In this document: positions 24,468 through 34,376 of the stretch, in pieces
Layout of the letters: each line of letters begins with the position of its first letter
Position numbering within the stretch: the stretch's first letter is position 1
The notes under the pieces: generated by a model
Seen by the model: only the letters and a program-made list of their open reading frames with translations
What the model was told of the DNA's origin: nothing
The model's database searches: none
Position numbers and translations under genes: made by a program
From: Bryopsis sp. KO-2023
Taxonomy: Eukaryota; Chlorophyta; Ulvophyceae; Bryopsidales; Bryopsidaceae
Length of the DNA: 64,000 bases
NCBI GenBank assembly: GCA_030272585.1
Contig: BSYQ01000003.1
Coordinates: forward strand, 4,960,001 to 5,024,000
Direction of reading: 5' to 3'

Positions 24468-24733
24468 TGTTACGTGTGGGAAGTTTAGATCACGTTTGGA
24501 AAAGGTTCAAGGGAGTTAGAGTGCCACGTGGGGGTTTGTGACCACGTGTAATAGGTAGCTTCTTGATGGGAGTGAGTTTTGAGAAGCTCCTGGAACTTAG
24601 AACCCAAGTTCACGGTGAATTTACAAGGTTCTAGCTTCCAGGCACAATCCAATTCGCAGTCTTTCCGTGGATAAAAGGGCGTTGTATATTGAACTACTGG
24701 TAACTTCTGGTCCGACCTTTTCTTCCTGTGACA
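24468..24733 (+). repeat. 3' LTR of element B
   Basis: 266 bp; differs from the 5' copy at one position (T/C near the TATA-like box). Confidence 0.93.
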
Positions 24734-24754
24734 GTCGACTCTTTTGGTGTCAGG

Positions 24755-25164
24755 CAGTCATGGGCTGCACAGGACAGACCCCTGTCCTGTGCGCCGCACA
24801 GGACAGGGTTCTGTGCAGGTTCTGTGCACCCTGTGCTGTCCTGTCCTGTTTTCGAAAATCCAGGACAGATGTGCACAGGGTCAGATCTGTGCTGCACAGG
24901 CGCACAGACTGCACAGCACAGCACAGAATCTGCACAGAACTGCACAGACTCTGCACAGACTCTGCACAGAATTTGCACAGACTCTGCACAGAATCCGCAC
25001 AGACTTTGCACAGACCTGCACAGACCTGCACAGACCCTGCACAGACCCGGTCTGTGCTGTGCTGTGCAGGTCTGTGCACCTGTGCAGCACAGGTTAAACC
25101 CTGTGCACAGAACAGACAGTCTGTTCTGTCCTGTCCTGTGCACAGGGGTCCAAGCCCATGTCTG
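24755..25164 (+). mobile_element. TIR element H, copy 1 (hAT-like, non-autonomous)
   Basis: 410 bp with 12-bp terminal inverted repeats CAG(T/A)CATGGGCT differing at one base, and an 8-bp target duplication GTGTCAGG (24747-24754, 25165-25172). CAG...CTG ends with an 8-bp duplication fit the hAT superfamily. A 9-bp duplication (GGTGTCAGG) with slightly shorter ends is also possible and would suggest Mutator. The interior is almost wholly CTGTGCACAG-type repeats. No transposase. An inverted second copy is at 61720-62121. Confidence 0.85.
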
Positions 25165-25172
25165 GTGTCAGG

Positions 25173-25414
25173 TGTCGTTTCAGTGGTAGAAAACTGCCGA
25201 TGTGACGCGCGCGCGCTCACGTCCATTGTTACTCCAGGTCTTACTGCTTCCGTCCTCAGCCGAGCGACTCTCGTCCACTGTGGACGTCCTTCCAGAAATA
25301 GGAAACGTCGGGGGTGAGGTCGAACTTCAAGCGCAAAGGCTCGACTTGGACTCGCTCCTGGGATTGTTGTCGACATGTTGCTCACGCTGGTCACAGGGAC
25401 GATCGCCCAGGAAG
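25173..25414. other. Unassigned spacer left of element C
   Basis: Stretch between element H copy 1 and the 3' LTR of C, with a GC-alternating run near 25208. It is open on the minus strand but shows no recognisable domain. It does not continue the integrase found at the other side of C. Confidence 0.4.
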
Positions 25415-25939
25415 TGTAAAGACTGCGCTGTAGACTGCGACTCTGAAGCAGTCTGCCAGCCTGAAACAACAGCCTAGAAGGCTGCAACAAGTTCCGACAC
25501 GAGAGAGCGGGAGAGAGAGAGTGTTCAACCCCAAAATCGAGTTACAAGAATACCCTGAGGTGCTGCCCAAATACCCTAGGCTGCACCTCTGATCCAAACT
25601 GATCGTTCAAGGTCCTATCCATCAACATGACCTGACAGTCTGCCTCAGTGTCAGGTCCCCTGTCTGAAACCTTCTGAGCTGCCAGCCCTGCAGAAAAGCG
25701 TCTGCTGAGCTGTCAGCCCTGCAGAAAAGCGTCTGCTGAGCTGTCAGCCCTGCAGAAAAGCGTCTGCTGAGCTGTCAGCCCCCATTCACAGATCTAAGGG
25801 TTCCGCCCTGCTGCAGCAAACCGGCTGCAGCATTGCTGGTTCCCTAGAACTGCAGGCCTGTCAGTTCCCCTGAACTGCAGGTCTGCCAGTTCCCTGAACT
25901 GAGGATCTGACAGTTCCCCTGAACTGTAGAATCCTTACA
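25415..25939 (-). repeat. 3' LTR of element C (525 bp)
   Basis: Matches 33914-34376 but is 62 bp longer because an internal 31-bp unit (with GCAGAAAAGCGTCTGCTGAG) is present three times instead of once. Confidence 0.93.
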
Positions 25940-26912
25940 TTCCTCCCCATCTAGTTGGCAGTAGTCCCTTACTGCCCCAAAAGATTATAATAACAACCTT
26001 TGCCCCTTTTTGGATGTCAACTTTTTTTTTTTTTAACTTCTCTGCCACAGAAACTGGGTTTCGAAAGGGGTTATGTTATATAAGGAAGTCAAAGCAGTTC
26101 TGCAAAAACACTGTATTCAGGAAATTGTCCTAATGCAACAGAAACCCAAAATACCCTGAAAAATCAATTGGTAACACCCTTGCTGGAAAATTACAACCTG
26201 AAGTGTTTGTTTCTGCCACCATCTTGCACTACCCAGGAAATCCAGAAAAACTACCTTATAAAAAGTTCAAAGCAACAAGGAAATCATAGTCAGTTTAATT
26301 CTGCCTTCCCTAGAAGATTTTCCTACAGCCCACAAGGTCAGCTGAGACACCAAAACTTCTTGGCAAACAAAAACCCCCTTTTCCTGCAGAATACCTGAGT
26401 CACCTGATTACCCAATCCATTGCAACTCTGTATAATAAAAACCCATTTGACTGGACTTCCCTCAAAGGTCACCATGCAATTCTTTACTCTCCCTTTGGCT
26501 AATTCAGTAACTCTTATTTCAGATTGCAAATATGGAATTCTCTAGCAATAACATCTTACCCCTGCTGGACTTGCAATGTATCAACAGGTGAACCATTTTC
26601 ATAACCAAAACAGGTTGCAAACTTCAGAGTTTTCATCTCAACCTGATCAGAAACTGCAAAAAGATCCTTGTCCACCTCCAACACACTGATCACCAGAAAC
26701 TGGACAGCCCTAAGGGTTTAACCCTGCCTGAAAAATTCCACTTCCAACACACTGATCACCAGAAACTGGACAGCCCTTGAAAAATTCCACTTCCAACACA
26801 CTGATCACCAGAAACTGGACAGCCCCAAATCACCAACTCTTTCACTGCACCCCCTGGGCAAACCACATTCAATCATCCACTCCCATGGTCACACCTCCTG
26901 TCGATTCCTGCC
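25940..26912. other. Element C 3' untranslated region
   Basis: Between ORF3 and the 3' LTR of C. No coding potential was recognised. It contains a short tandem array at 26677-26826 and the polypurine tract next to the LTR. Confidence 0.6.
26677..26826. repeat. Three-copy tandem repeat in element C 3' UTR
   Basis: The unit CCAACACACTGATCACCAG followed by AAACTGGACAGCCC occurs three times, separated by shorter related spacers (TGAAAAATTCCACTT). Confidence 0.85.
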
Positions 26913-27779
26913 TCAGGTCGCCGGACGTTTCAAGCCCCTCTTTGGCGCAAGCGCGGGCACACTCCAGCGGATCTCTCGAAGTGGCACGCAGTCACGATTG
27001 GTTCGTCCCGGGGAGGCTGGCTGCGTTGGCAGGGGTGGACTGATGACCGCAATCCGCAAGGACGTCAGCACCCTCGGCGCCATGACCGTGTGCTCCCGCA
27101 GCTGGCACAGCCCGCACTCTTTCGTCGCATCCACCGAGACCCCCTTTCGCGTTTCGCTGAGTCGTCCAACCACCTCCAAGCTCCCGTCTGGGTTCGTTCT
27201 CTCCACCGTTACGTCTGGCGCGTACCAGAGTCTCTGGACACAGAGGTCCCTGCAGCATACCCGGTGCTTCCCACATGGAAGCTCCCGAACTGGTGCCCCA
27301 AGAGACCTCGCCGTCTTGAAGCAAAGCGAACAGCCACGTCCCGTTTCTTTCAGCGCCGTCTCCATCTCACTCTTTTGGTCTGCTGCAGGTTTTTCTGGTT
27401 CAGGGAGCCCTGTGTCCAGGAAGCCGAAGGACAACTCCTCTTCGGAATCCAACCGCGTTACCGGCATTTTCTTCGCCCACTCTCGCCACGCTCTCAGCTC
27501 ACTCTCGGCAGCACTCAGAGACCCTTGCAGCTTCCACTTTTCCTGCTCCACCTTTTGACACTTGCTCCTCAGCCTTTCCAACTCCGCGACGTCGACTGCC
27601 CTCTTCCGCAGGACCTGCACCGCCTCCTCAAACGCCACAACCTCATCTGCCCCCTTGATCACGTCGGCTTTCTCCACCGCTGCCGCAGGGATAACCACAG
27701 GGGCAGCCTCTGCTGGCTCACTGCTGCTGGCGGGGGTTGAGACGATAAGGGCGGCCTGGTTTGCTGGTTGCTGATCCAT
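26913..27779 (-). CDS. ORF3 of element C: coiled-coil, RING-like Cys/His protein (288 aa)
   Basis: A complete ORF downstream of pol and inside the LTRs. An Ala/Pro-rich N-terminus is followed by a heptad-like helix at about residues 45-110 (AELERLRSKCQKVEQEKWKL), an acidic stretch (DSEEELSF), then a Cys/His cluster. The cluster reads C-x2-C-x15-C-x2-H-x2-C (CSLC ... CGKHRVCCRDLC) with a distal C-x2-C (CGLC). This spacing resembles RING-type zinc fingers and is matched by ORF3 of element D. There is no signal peptide or membrane segment, so it is not env-like. A ubiquitin-ligase or zinc-scaffold role is inference only. Confidence 0.85.
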   Translation of the reverse strand: MDQQPANQAALIVSTPASSSEPAEAAPVVIPAAAVEKADVIKGADEVVAFEEAVQVLRKRAVDVAELERLRSKCQKVEQEKWKLQGSLSAAESELRAWREWAKKMPVTRLDSEEELSFGFLDTGLPEPEKPAADQKSEMETALKETGRGCSLCFKTARSLGAPVRELPCGKHRVCCRDLCVQRLWYAPDVTVERTNPDGSLEVVGRLSETRKGVSVDATKECGLCQLREHTVMAPRVLTSLRIAVISPPLPTQPASPGRTNRDCVPLREIRWSVPALAPKRGLKRPAT

Positions 27780-27964
27780 GTTGATTCCTTTTTTCTTTTC
27801 CCTTTCCGAACGATAGGCTCCTCTTTCTCTCTTCTTGCTCTGCGCACGTAACTTGCTAGACAGTTTCCGACTCCAGTATACTGCACACCTATTTCTGTTT
27901 CTGTCAGAGGTTGCTTCAGTCTGTCAGGGACATCAACCTGTCACCTCTGCTTGATCTAGTCCTT

Positions 27965-30900
27965 TCAGCTTCTTATCTCAAACTCACGTAACTTGTCCGG
28001 TGCGTTTCGCAAGTTTCTGGCAGGTTCCCAGGTGTCCTCCGATTGATCATAACCCTGCCACCTGACAAGGTACTGCTTCTTGCCCCTGACAGTCCTATCT
28101 GCCAGAATCCTGTCAACCAGATACTCCTCTTGGCCTGCCACCATTTCAGGCTCAGGTTGCCACCTGGGTGCCTCCCTGTCAGGAAAGCTGCCCTCCTGAT
28201 CTTCGAAAGCAGGTTTCAGCTTGGACACATGGAAGGTGTTATGAATTTTCCAATGACCTGGCAGCCTCAGCCTGACTGCAACTTCAGATAACCTCTTCAG
28301 AACTACAAAAGGTCCACAGTATTTTGCAGTCAATTTCCTGCTCAACACCTGTGGTAGGGGTAAGTCCTTTGTGGCGAGAAAAACTTTGTCGCCCGGCTGA
28401 AAGCCCCCTCCCCTTCTGTTTTCGTCCGCCCCCTGGCGTTGACGTGCCTGAGCAGAAGCAATGTTCCTTCTGCAGGTTTGCAATGCAGTCTGCCAAGTAG
28501 ACCACCAATCATCCACTGCAGGGCAAGCTGTAGCAGCTACAGCACTTGCAGGAGTCCTGGGTTGCTGTCCATTCATCAAATAGAAGGGAGAAAACCCAGT
28601 TGTAGCATTTATGCTGGAATTGTATGCAAATTCTGCAGCATCCAAATGCATATCCCAGTCTGTGCCTGCAGGTTCCACATAACTGCGCAGAATTTCCTGC
28701 ACTGTTCTGTTAGCTCGCTCAGTCTGACCATCTGTCTCAGGATGATAACTGCTAGACATTGCTAACCGAATGCCTGCCTTCTTCCAAAGAGCCCTCCAAA
28801 AATTGCTAGTGAAACGACTATCCCGATCAGAAACAATTTCTTGAGGCAATCCAAAGAAACGAACCACATGTTGGAAAAACAAATCTGCTACCCCTGCAGC
28901 AGTAACTGTCTGCTTTGTTGGAATGAGTCTGATCATTTTTGTGAACCGATCCACAACCACCAGCAAATAATCTGACCCTTTCTGAGTCCTTGGCAAAGGT
29001 CCAACAAAGTCCAATGAAACACTAGTCCACCTGCCATCTGGAATTGGCAAGGGCTGCAGCTTACCCAAAGGCTTCTGAGTAGAGGCCTTGTTTCGTTGGC
29101 AGGGAATGCAATTCCTTACATACTTCTGCACAGATCCTGAAATAAGGGGCCAGAAGTAATACTGCTGAACCCTGTGCAGGGTCTTCCTCCTGCCCAGATG
29201 TCCTGCCAATGCAGACTCATGGCAAGCATGCAGTATCTTTTCCCTGAGCCCATCTGCTTCAGGTATCCACCATTTCCAGGAATGACCAACATGTCTCCAA
29301 AGTTTCAGACCATCCCATTTCACATGTGGAGGTCTGGAAGGTGCTCCAATCAGCTGCCAACATAATGGATCCTTCTTGTAAGCTGCCAGCACTGCCTGCT
29401 GAAATTCCCGATCTGCTGTCAACCTTATCCTTGCATTCAGCTGAGGACCATGTTCCTCTGCCTGATGTGTGGCCCTGCTCAACGCATCTGCCACCACATT
29501 GTCTCTGCCTGGCCGGTACTTGATCTCGAACTTGAAGGATTGCAGAGTCTCCATCCATCGTGCCTGCCTCTGTGACAGGTGAGGCTGGGTGTGCAAAAAT
29601 TTTAGAGGTGCGTGATCGGTGTGCACGGTGAACTCTTGAGCATCCAAGTAGTGCCTCCACACTTTCAGAGCATGCACCACAGCCAACAGCTCCTTTTCAT
29701 GAGTCGCATAGTTGAGCTCTGCCGGTTGCAGTTTCCTGCTTTCATATGCCACTGGTTGCTGACCCTGCCCCTGGTCCTGTGTTAGGACTGCTCCAATAGC
29801 ATAGTCTGAGGCATCTGTGATCACCTCGAATCTCAGACTTGGGTCAGGCACCAAAAGCACTGGTGCAGACATTAACGCCTCCTTGACATCCTGCATTGCT
29901 GCAGCTTCTGCCTCAGTCCATTTCCACACTGCCTCCTTTTTCAATAGAGCAGTGAGTGGTTTGGCTCTTGCAGAAAAATCCTTGATGAATCTTCTGTAAT
30001 AGTTTGCCAATCCCAGAAATGACCTGAGATCCTTCACTGAAGTCAAAGGTGGCCAGTCCCTGATGACCTGCACCTTACTCTGCAACACCTGTACTCCTGC
30101 AGCACTCAACTCATGCCCCAGAAACTCAACTTGCTCCTTGCAGATTTCACATTTGGAAGCTGAAGCATATAATTTCTGCTCCCTCAACCTCTGCATCACC
30201 TTTTTCAAGTGAACCTTGTGTTCTGCCCAGCTCTTGCTAAAAATCAAGATGTCATCTAAGTAAACGATGCAGAAGGTATCCAGAAAATCATGTAACACAT
30301 GATTCATTGTGTTCATGAAGGTGGCAGGAGCATTTGTCAGCCCAAAAGGAAGAACAATGTACTCGTAGAGGCCATACCTGGTGCGGAAGGCCGTTTTCTC
30401 ACAGTCTGCAGGGTCCAACCGCACCTGATGGTAGCCTGCGCAGAGATCAATTTTGCTGAAGCAGCGAGCTCCCTGAATCTGATCCAGCAATTCCTCTATC
30501 CTTGGGATAGGGTACCTGTTCTTCACCGTTAGTTTGTTAAGTGCCCGAAAGTCTACGCACATCCTAAGCTTTCCGTTCTTCTTAGGAACAAACAAAATTG
30601 GTGAACCCCAGGGTGACTTGCTAGGTCTGATAAAACCCTGCTTCAGTAACTCTGCCAACTGCTTCTTCAATTCTTCTCTTTCTGCAAAACTGGCTCTATA
30701 AAGCCCCTTTTTCACTGGTTCTGCCCCTTCTACCAATTCAATCTTGTGGTTCACACCCCTGTCAGGAGGCAATTCCTGCGGCAGTTCCTCTTTAAACAAA
30801 TCCTGAAACTCCTTTCTGATCTGTTTTTCTAGCTCGACTGCCTCTTTCTGTTCCTCTGACAAGGTTTCTGGTTCACTGCCTCTCACTGCATCAGTACTTT

Positions 30901-32128
30901 CCAAACCATTTATTGAACATTCATTATTTACTTCCCGTAAATTCAATAGGTACATCGGCAGGCCCTTGCGAGCTGCCTGAGCTACCTCATGTGCAGACAT
31001 GAGGTCCAAATCTGCTGTACTGCAATCTTCCAATCTGCCTGTTTGCATTCTAAGTTTAACGACTCTACCCTGAGGCCCCTGCAAAGCCACTATCTTTTCC
31101 TGCCAATCTATGGTGGGGTTATGTTTGATCAACCAAGACATACCCAGCACCAGGTCATATCTGCCCAGTGTTACTGCATACATCTTTTCTTCAGACACAA
31201 ACCTCCCCATCTTGACACTGGCCTGCAGTTCTTTTTCTACCTTTTCCGAAGTCCTGCCATCTGCCAACTGAACTTCAGAAACTGCCTCAGAGTGTTGTGT
31301 CTGTATGCTGTTTTCCTGCAACCAATCTTTCGAAACAAAATTGTCGGTTGCACCACTATCTATCAAAATTCTAGCAAAACAATCTGCCACAAACCCTGTG
31401 GTCTTCAACATTCCCTGAGTCCCCCCATGGACTCCTCTCAACTTCAAAAGTGGGGGTTCATCCAAGCTATATCCTTTAAAGCAAACTTCATTAGGTCTGC
31501 CCAGCCCAGATTCCTCTCTCACTGAAAACAGGTCTGCGGTGTCTGCCCTCAGATCACCAGCAGCACCAACATGCACTGAAAAATCATGCAGGTCAGGTGT
31601 GGCCCCGCCTGGCCCTGCACCTACTGCCTCTGAGAATTGAGTAGTTGTGGCTACCGTAGGCACATCAACCCCCTCAATCTCACTCCATGACCCTGCAGGT
31701 GTCAGTGCCTCCTGCACTACACCTTCAGAATCCTTCTCTGAAACATCTGCAGATGCTGCGACTCCGCGCCCAGCATCTACCATTGCACTCTTCAAACAAA
31801 CTGCAAGCCTCCCCAACTTCGGCAGACCACTTGCAGTACTGCTCACCTTCTCCCTAAGGCCTCCAGAATTCCCTGCACCGGTGTCCCTGCCTGGATCACC
31901 ACCTGCAGAAATTCCATCCATGAATCTTACACACTTCTCCTCGGTTACGGCTACACACGGCTCATCAACCTTAGAATGGACTCCACGCCCATAGGCTACC
32001 CTCCCCTGAGGTAACACCTTGTGTGGGTGGCTACGCCGACCTTCCCACACTCCACTTCTGTCCTCCTGCTTCTCTTCTCCACGGCTGGCAGTCTCTCCAG
32101 ACTCCAGCCTGCTCAGTTTTCCTGACAA
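27965..32128 (-). CDS. Pol polyprotein of chromovirus C (~1387 aa)
   Basis: Domains in order: retropepsin (ILIDSGATDNFVS), reverse transcriptase (KIDLCAGYHQVR; catalytic YLDD in FCIVYLDDILIF), RNase H (ITDASDYAIGAVL), integrase HHCC zinc finger (H..H...CIPCQRNK) and DDE core (VSLDFVGPLP, IVSDRDSRFTS, ETDGQTERANRT), and a C-terminal chromodomain (YLVDRILADR..., YLVRWQGYDQSEDTWEP). The frame is -1 to gag. It has no ATG at its beginning, and an in-frame stop lies immediately upstream, leaving only about 16 nt of overlap with gag, so expression probably depends on frameshifting in CAGGAAAACTGA. The chromodomain suggests targeting to modified chromatin. No internal stops. Confidence 0.96.
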   Translation of the reverse strand: MSGKLSRLESGETASRGEEKQEDRSGVWEGRRSHPHKVLPQGRVAYGRGVHSKVDEPCVAVTEEKCVRFMDGISAGGDPGRDTGAGNSGGLREKVSSTASGLPKLGRLAVCLKSAMVDAGRGVAASADVSEKDSEGVVQEALTPAGSWSEIEGVDVPTVATTTQFSEAVGAGPGGATPDLHDFSVHVGAAGDLRADTADLFSVREESGLGRPNEVCFKGYSLDEPPLLKLRGVHGGTQGMLKTTGFVADCFARILIDSGATDNFVSKDWLQENSIQTQHSEAVSEVQLADGRTSEKVEKELQASVKMGRFVSEEKMYAVTLGRYDLVLGMSWLIKHNPTIDWQEKIVALQGPQGRVVKLRMQTGRLEDCSTADLDLMSAHEVAQAARKGLPMYLLNLREVNNECSINGLESTDAVRGSEPETLSEEQKEAVELEKQIRKEFQDLFKEELPQELPPDRGVNHKIELVEGAEPVKKGLYRASFAEREELKKQLAELLKQGFIRPSKSPWGSPILFVPKKNGKLRMCVDFRALNKLTVKNRYPIPRIEELLDQIQGARCFSKIDLCAGYHQVRLDPADCEKTAFRTRYGLYEYIVLPFGLTNAPATFMNTMNHVLHDFLDTFCIVYLDDILIFSKSWAEHKVHLKKVMQRLREQKLYASASKCEICKEQVEFLGHELSAAGVQVLQSKVQVIRDWPPLTSVKDLRSFLGLANYYRRFIKDFSARAKPLTALLKKEAVWKWTEAEAAAMQDVKEALMSAPVLLVPDPSLRFEVITDASDYAIGAVLTQDQGQGQQPVAYESRKLQPAELNYATHEKELLAVVHALKVWRHYLDAQEFTVHTDHAPLKFLHTQPHLSQRQARWMETLQSFKFEIKYRPGRDNVVADALSRATHQAEEHGPQLNARIRLTADREFQQAVLAAYKKDPLCWQLIGAPSRPPHVKWDGLKLWRHVGHSWKWWIPEADGLREKILHACHESALAGHLGRRKTLHRVQQYYFWPLISGSVQKYVRNCIPCQRNKASTQKPLGKLQPLPIPDGRWTSVSLDFVGPLPRTQKGSDYLLVVVDRFTKMIRLIPTKQTVTAAGVADLFFQHVVRFFGLPQEIVSDRDSRFTSNFWRALWKKAGIRLAMSSSYHPETDGQTERANRTVQEILRSYVEPAGTDWDMHLDAAEFAYNSSINATTGFSPFYLMNGQQPRTPASAVAATACPAVDDWWSTWQTALQTCRRNIASAQARQRQGADENRRGGGFQPGDKVFLATKDLPLPQVLSRKLTAKYCGPFVVLKRLSEVAVRLRLPGHWKIHNTFHVSKLKPAFEDQEGSFPDREAPRWQPEPEMVAGQEEYLVDRILADRTVRGKKQYLVRWQGYDQSEDTWEPARNLRNAPDKLREFEIRS

Positions 32129-33282
32129 TCAACAGCAAAATGGCCCAACTTGTCGCAGTTGTAGCACCGCACATTTGCTGCAGCGCGACCTGCGTCCATT
32201 CTGCTTCTGCCTGCTGACGAACTTTCTCCAGACTTTCGCCTCTGTCTGCGAGGACTGCCACTGCGTCCCCTGCTCTTGCTGCGACTTGCGTCACGGCGTT
32301 TGCCGTCGTCAAAACCCACACGGTTTCGCTGGAGGCCATCAACCTCCATGCGGTCACCTGATTGGGGAATATAACGCGGTGTCTGCCGATCGTCAAATCT
32401 GCCACGGTTGAAACTCTGAGACCTGCCTCTGCTCTGCGAGCGTCCTCTGCTCTGTGAGCGTCCTCTGCTCTGGGATCGTCCCCTGCTTTGGGACCTGTCC
32501 CTGCGTGAACTTTCACGCCTGCCTCTGGGACTGCGGCCTCTGCGTCCTTCTCTGCGGTATATCTCTAGAGGTCCTTCCCATGTAGCGGCAAGTGCTATTG
32601 CTCGCTCCAAATCTGCAGGATCTTCCATTTCAACCTTAGTGCGCAAACGATCATTCAGACCTTCTATGAAACGAAACAGCTGCTCCCCAGCATTGCTGTC
32701 GTTGATCTGCAACATGAGCCTGCGAAAATCGTGCACATATTCTGCGACAGACATTCGACCCTGCTTCAGGCGTGACCATTCACGTCTGAAGTCCTTGTTC
32801 TCGTTGGTCTTGCCGAACTGCCGTCTGAGATCTGCGACTAGTGCGGTCAGATCTGTAGGCAAAGCCCTCTGGCCTGCCATTGCCTCTTCGTAACGACTTC
32901 TCCACCATGTTCCTGCAGCACCTCTTAAACAGCCTGCAGCCACCAAAACCTGCTGTTCCCTGTCTCTGGTTGCAGTCAGATCATAATATGTCTGCAACTG
33001 AACCTGCCACTCGTTCAGAGGAACATCCTGTGGATCACCATACCAGGAGTCAGGGCCTTTTGCCCTTGCTTTACCCAGAGCTGCCGGCGGATGCTGCTCG
33101 GCCAACCTAGTCCGTACTGCGTGCCGGACTGCATCGTCCATCTGCGCGTTGACATTAGCGGCGACCTGCCTCAGGTGCAGGATCTCTTCCTGCATCTCTG
33201 CCATGCCCCGCCTCAGACCCTGAAGATCGAACGGATCTGGGGCTGGCGTTCCCATCTGCGGGTGCTCGTCTGTGCCTGACAT
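32113..33282 (-). CDS. Gag of chromovirus C
   Basis: Start chosen at the ATG of MSGTDEHPQMG, since the longer frame lacks an ATG. A short coiled coil is followed by the retrotransposon gag core (WYGDPQDVPLNEW ... FRREWSRLKQGRMSVAEY). Next comes an Arg/Ser repeat region with tandem RGRSQS units, then one CCHC knuckle (CYNCDKLGHFAVDC) near the end. The capsid-like core and knuckle package the RNA. The gene overlaps ORF0 at its 5' end in another frame and pol at its 3' end by about 16 nt. Confidence 0.93.
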   Translation of the reverse strand: MSGTDEHPQMGTPAPDPFDLQGLRRGMAEMQEEILHLRQVAANVNAQMDDAVRHAVRTRLAEQHPPAALGKARAKGPDSWYGDPQDVPLNEWQVQLQTYYDLTATRDREQQVLVAAGCLRGAAGTWWRSRYEEAMAGQRALPTDLTALVADLRRQFGKTNENKDFRREWSRLKQGRMSVAEYVHDFRRLMLQINDSNAGEQLFRFIEGLNDRLRTKVEMEDPADLERAIALAATWEGPLEIYRREGRRGRSPRGRRESSRRDRSQSRGRSQSRGRSQSRGRSQSRGRSQSFNRGRFDDRQTPRYIPQSGDRMEVDGLQRNRVGFDDGKRRDASRSKSRGRSGSPRRQRRKSGESSSAGRSRMDAGRAAANVRCYNCDKLGHFAVDCQEN

Positions 33283-33628
33283 TCCTCCTGTTCCGCTCAC
33301 GCCTTTCCTGCGTTGCCCTCTGCGATCTGTAGATCGGACACTGAGGGTCAGAACAGTCGTAGTATCTGATAATATTACCACTGCGTTCTGCCTTCCTGTG
33401 GCCGTGAGGAGGCGCTCTGAGAGGAGGTGGAGGTACCACTGCCAATGGGTGTCTCACCGGACCCAAAACCTGCACTGGTCTGGGTAACCTGAAAGGGGCT
33501 GAAACCCAGTCCCCTGAGAAAGTAAACAGATCAGGTGGCAGCCCTGCCTCACACTGGATAACAGTCTCTACGTCTGATTCTGCTTCACTTCCACTACTCT
33601 CCACTGTCACAGGTTTCCCAAAACTCAT
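33155..33628 (-). CDS. ORF0 of chromovirus C (157 aa)
   Basis: An ORF between the PBS and gag, overlapping the gag start by about 128 nt in another frame. Start at ATG of MSFGKPV. An acidic N-terminus (SGSEAESDVET) is followed by a proline-rich centre (VVPPPPLRAPP) and a Cys-containing, basic end (YDCSDPQCPIYRSQ, RERNRR). No known domain. Element D has a similarly placed, similarly sized ORF. It could be a translated leader rather than a functional protein. Confidence 0.55.
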   Translation of the reverse strand: MSFGKPVTVESSGSEAESDVETVIQCEAGLPPDLFTFSGDWVSAPFRLPRPVQVLGPVRHPLAVVPPPPLRAPPHGHRKAERSGNIIRYYDCSDPQCPIYRSQRATQERRERNRRNVRHRRAPADGNASPRSVRSSGSEAGHGRDAGRDPAPEAGRR

Positions 33629-33900
33629 GCAGCACACTTCTGCAGAAAGCCACTACAACACCGGCTAATTCCGACTAACCAAGAAGCCTTGCGCAAAACC
33701 TGCGTCTTCTAGATCTGCGCCGCCGCGCCAAACCTTTCTGGGATCTCTCTGAAAGCTGCGCCTATCTGCGCTGAACCTTTCTGCGACCTCTCCTTTGAAA
33801 GCTGCGCCTGCCTGCGCTACCTTTCACCAGAACTTCGTTCTCCTCTTTTGCTTCCTCCTGAAGCCTTTCAGGAACGCTGCGATCTTGTCGCCAGCCCTGA

Positions 33901-33912
33901 GCTCCGAAACCA
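33901..33912 (-). promoter_or_regulatory. Primer-binding site of element C
   Basis: On the minus strand TGGTTTCGGAGC, one base after the end of the 5' LTR. Confidence 0.85.
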
Positions 33913-33913
33913 A

Positions 33914-34376
33914 TGTAAAGACTGCGCTGTAGACTGCGACTCTGAAGCAGTCTGCCAGCCTGAAACAACAGCCTAGAAGGCTGCAACAAGTTCCGACACG
34001 AGAGAGCGGGAGAGAGAGAGTGTTCAACCCCAAAATCGAGTTACAAGAATACCCTGAGGTGCTGCCCAAATACCCTAGGCTGCACCTCTGATCCAAACTG
34101 ATCGTTCAAGGTCCTATCCATCAACATGACCTGACAGTCTGCCTCAGTGTCAGGTCCCCTGTCTGAAACCTTCTGAGCTGCCAGCCCTGCAGAAAAGCGT
34201 CTGCTGAGCTGTCAGCCCCCATTCACAGATCTAAGGGTTCCGCCCTGCTGCAGCAAACCGGCTGCAGCATTGCTGGTTCCCTAGAACTGCAGGCCTGTCA
34301 GTTCCCCTGAACTGCAGGTCTGCCAGTTCCCTGAACTGAGGATCTGACAGTTCCCCTGAACTGTAGAATCCTTACA
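33914..34376 (-). repeat. 5' LTR of element C (463 bp)
   Basis: TG...CA; same as 25415-25939 apart from two fewer copies of a 31-bp internal unit. It interrupts the integrase fragment at 34377-35228. Confidence 0.93.

Larger units (their letters stand above)
22722..24733 (+). mobile_element. Non-autonomous LTR retrotransposon B
   Basis: 266-bp LTRs (22722-22987 and 24468-24733) with about one mismatch, TG...CA ends, and a 5-bp target duplication GTCGA (22717-22721, 24734-24738). PBS TGGTTTCGGAGC lies at 22990-23001 and the purine tract AAGGAAGGAGGA at about 24455-24466, just before the 3' LTR. The ~1.48-kb interior has no gag, protease, RT or integrase, so it must be mobilised by another element. 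The LTR has a TATA-like ATAAAAG near 22926. Confidence 0.93.
25415..34376 (-). mobile_element. Chromovirus C (Ty3/gypsy with ORF0 and ORF3)
   Basis: On the minus strand the order is: 5' LTR (34376-33914), PBS, ORF0, gag, pol with chromodomain, ORF3, 3' LTR (25939-25415). A purine tract GGGGAGGA lies just before the 3' LTR on the coding strand. All frames are open. The two flanks (GGAAG left, GGTGT right) do not form a target duplication, so one end has been rearranged or the element arose by recombination between copies. Confidence 0.92.

Noticed and set aside
24890..25060. Regularly spaced CTGCACAGA repeats resembling a CRISPR array
   Set aside because: Spacers are absent or repeat-like, the genome is eukaryotic, and the array lies inside a transposon with target duplications.
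24667..25490. Long frames on both strands with repeated QTLHR / CAGSVQ words
   Set aside because: They translate the CTGTGCACAG repeat of element H, which is open in several frames.
26913..27779. ORF3 as an envelope gene
   Set aside because: No signal peptide, membrane segment or glycosylation-rich ectodomain; the Cys/His cluster follows a coiled coil.
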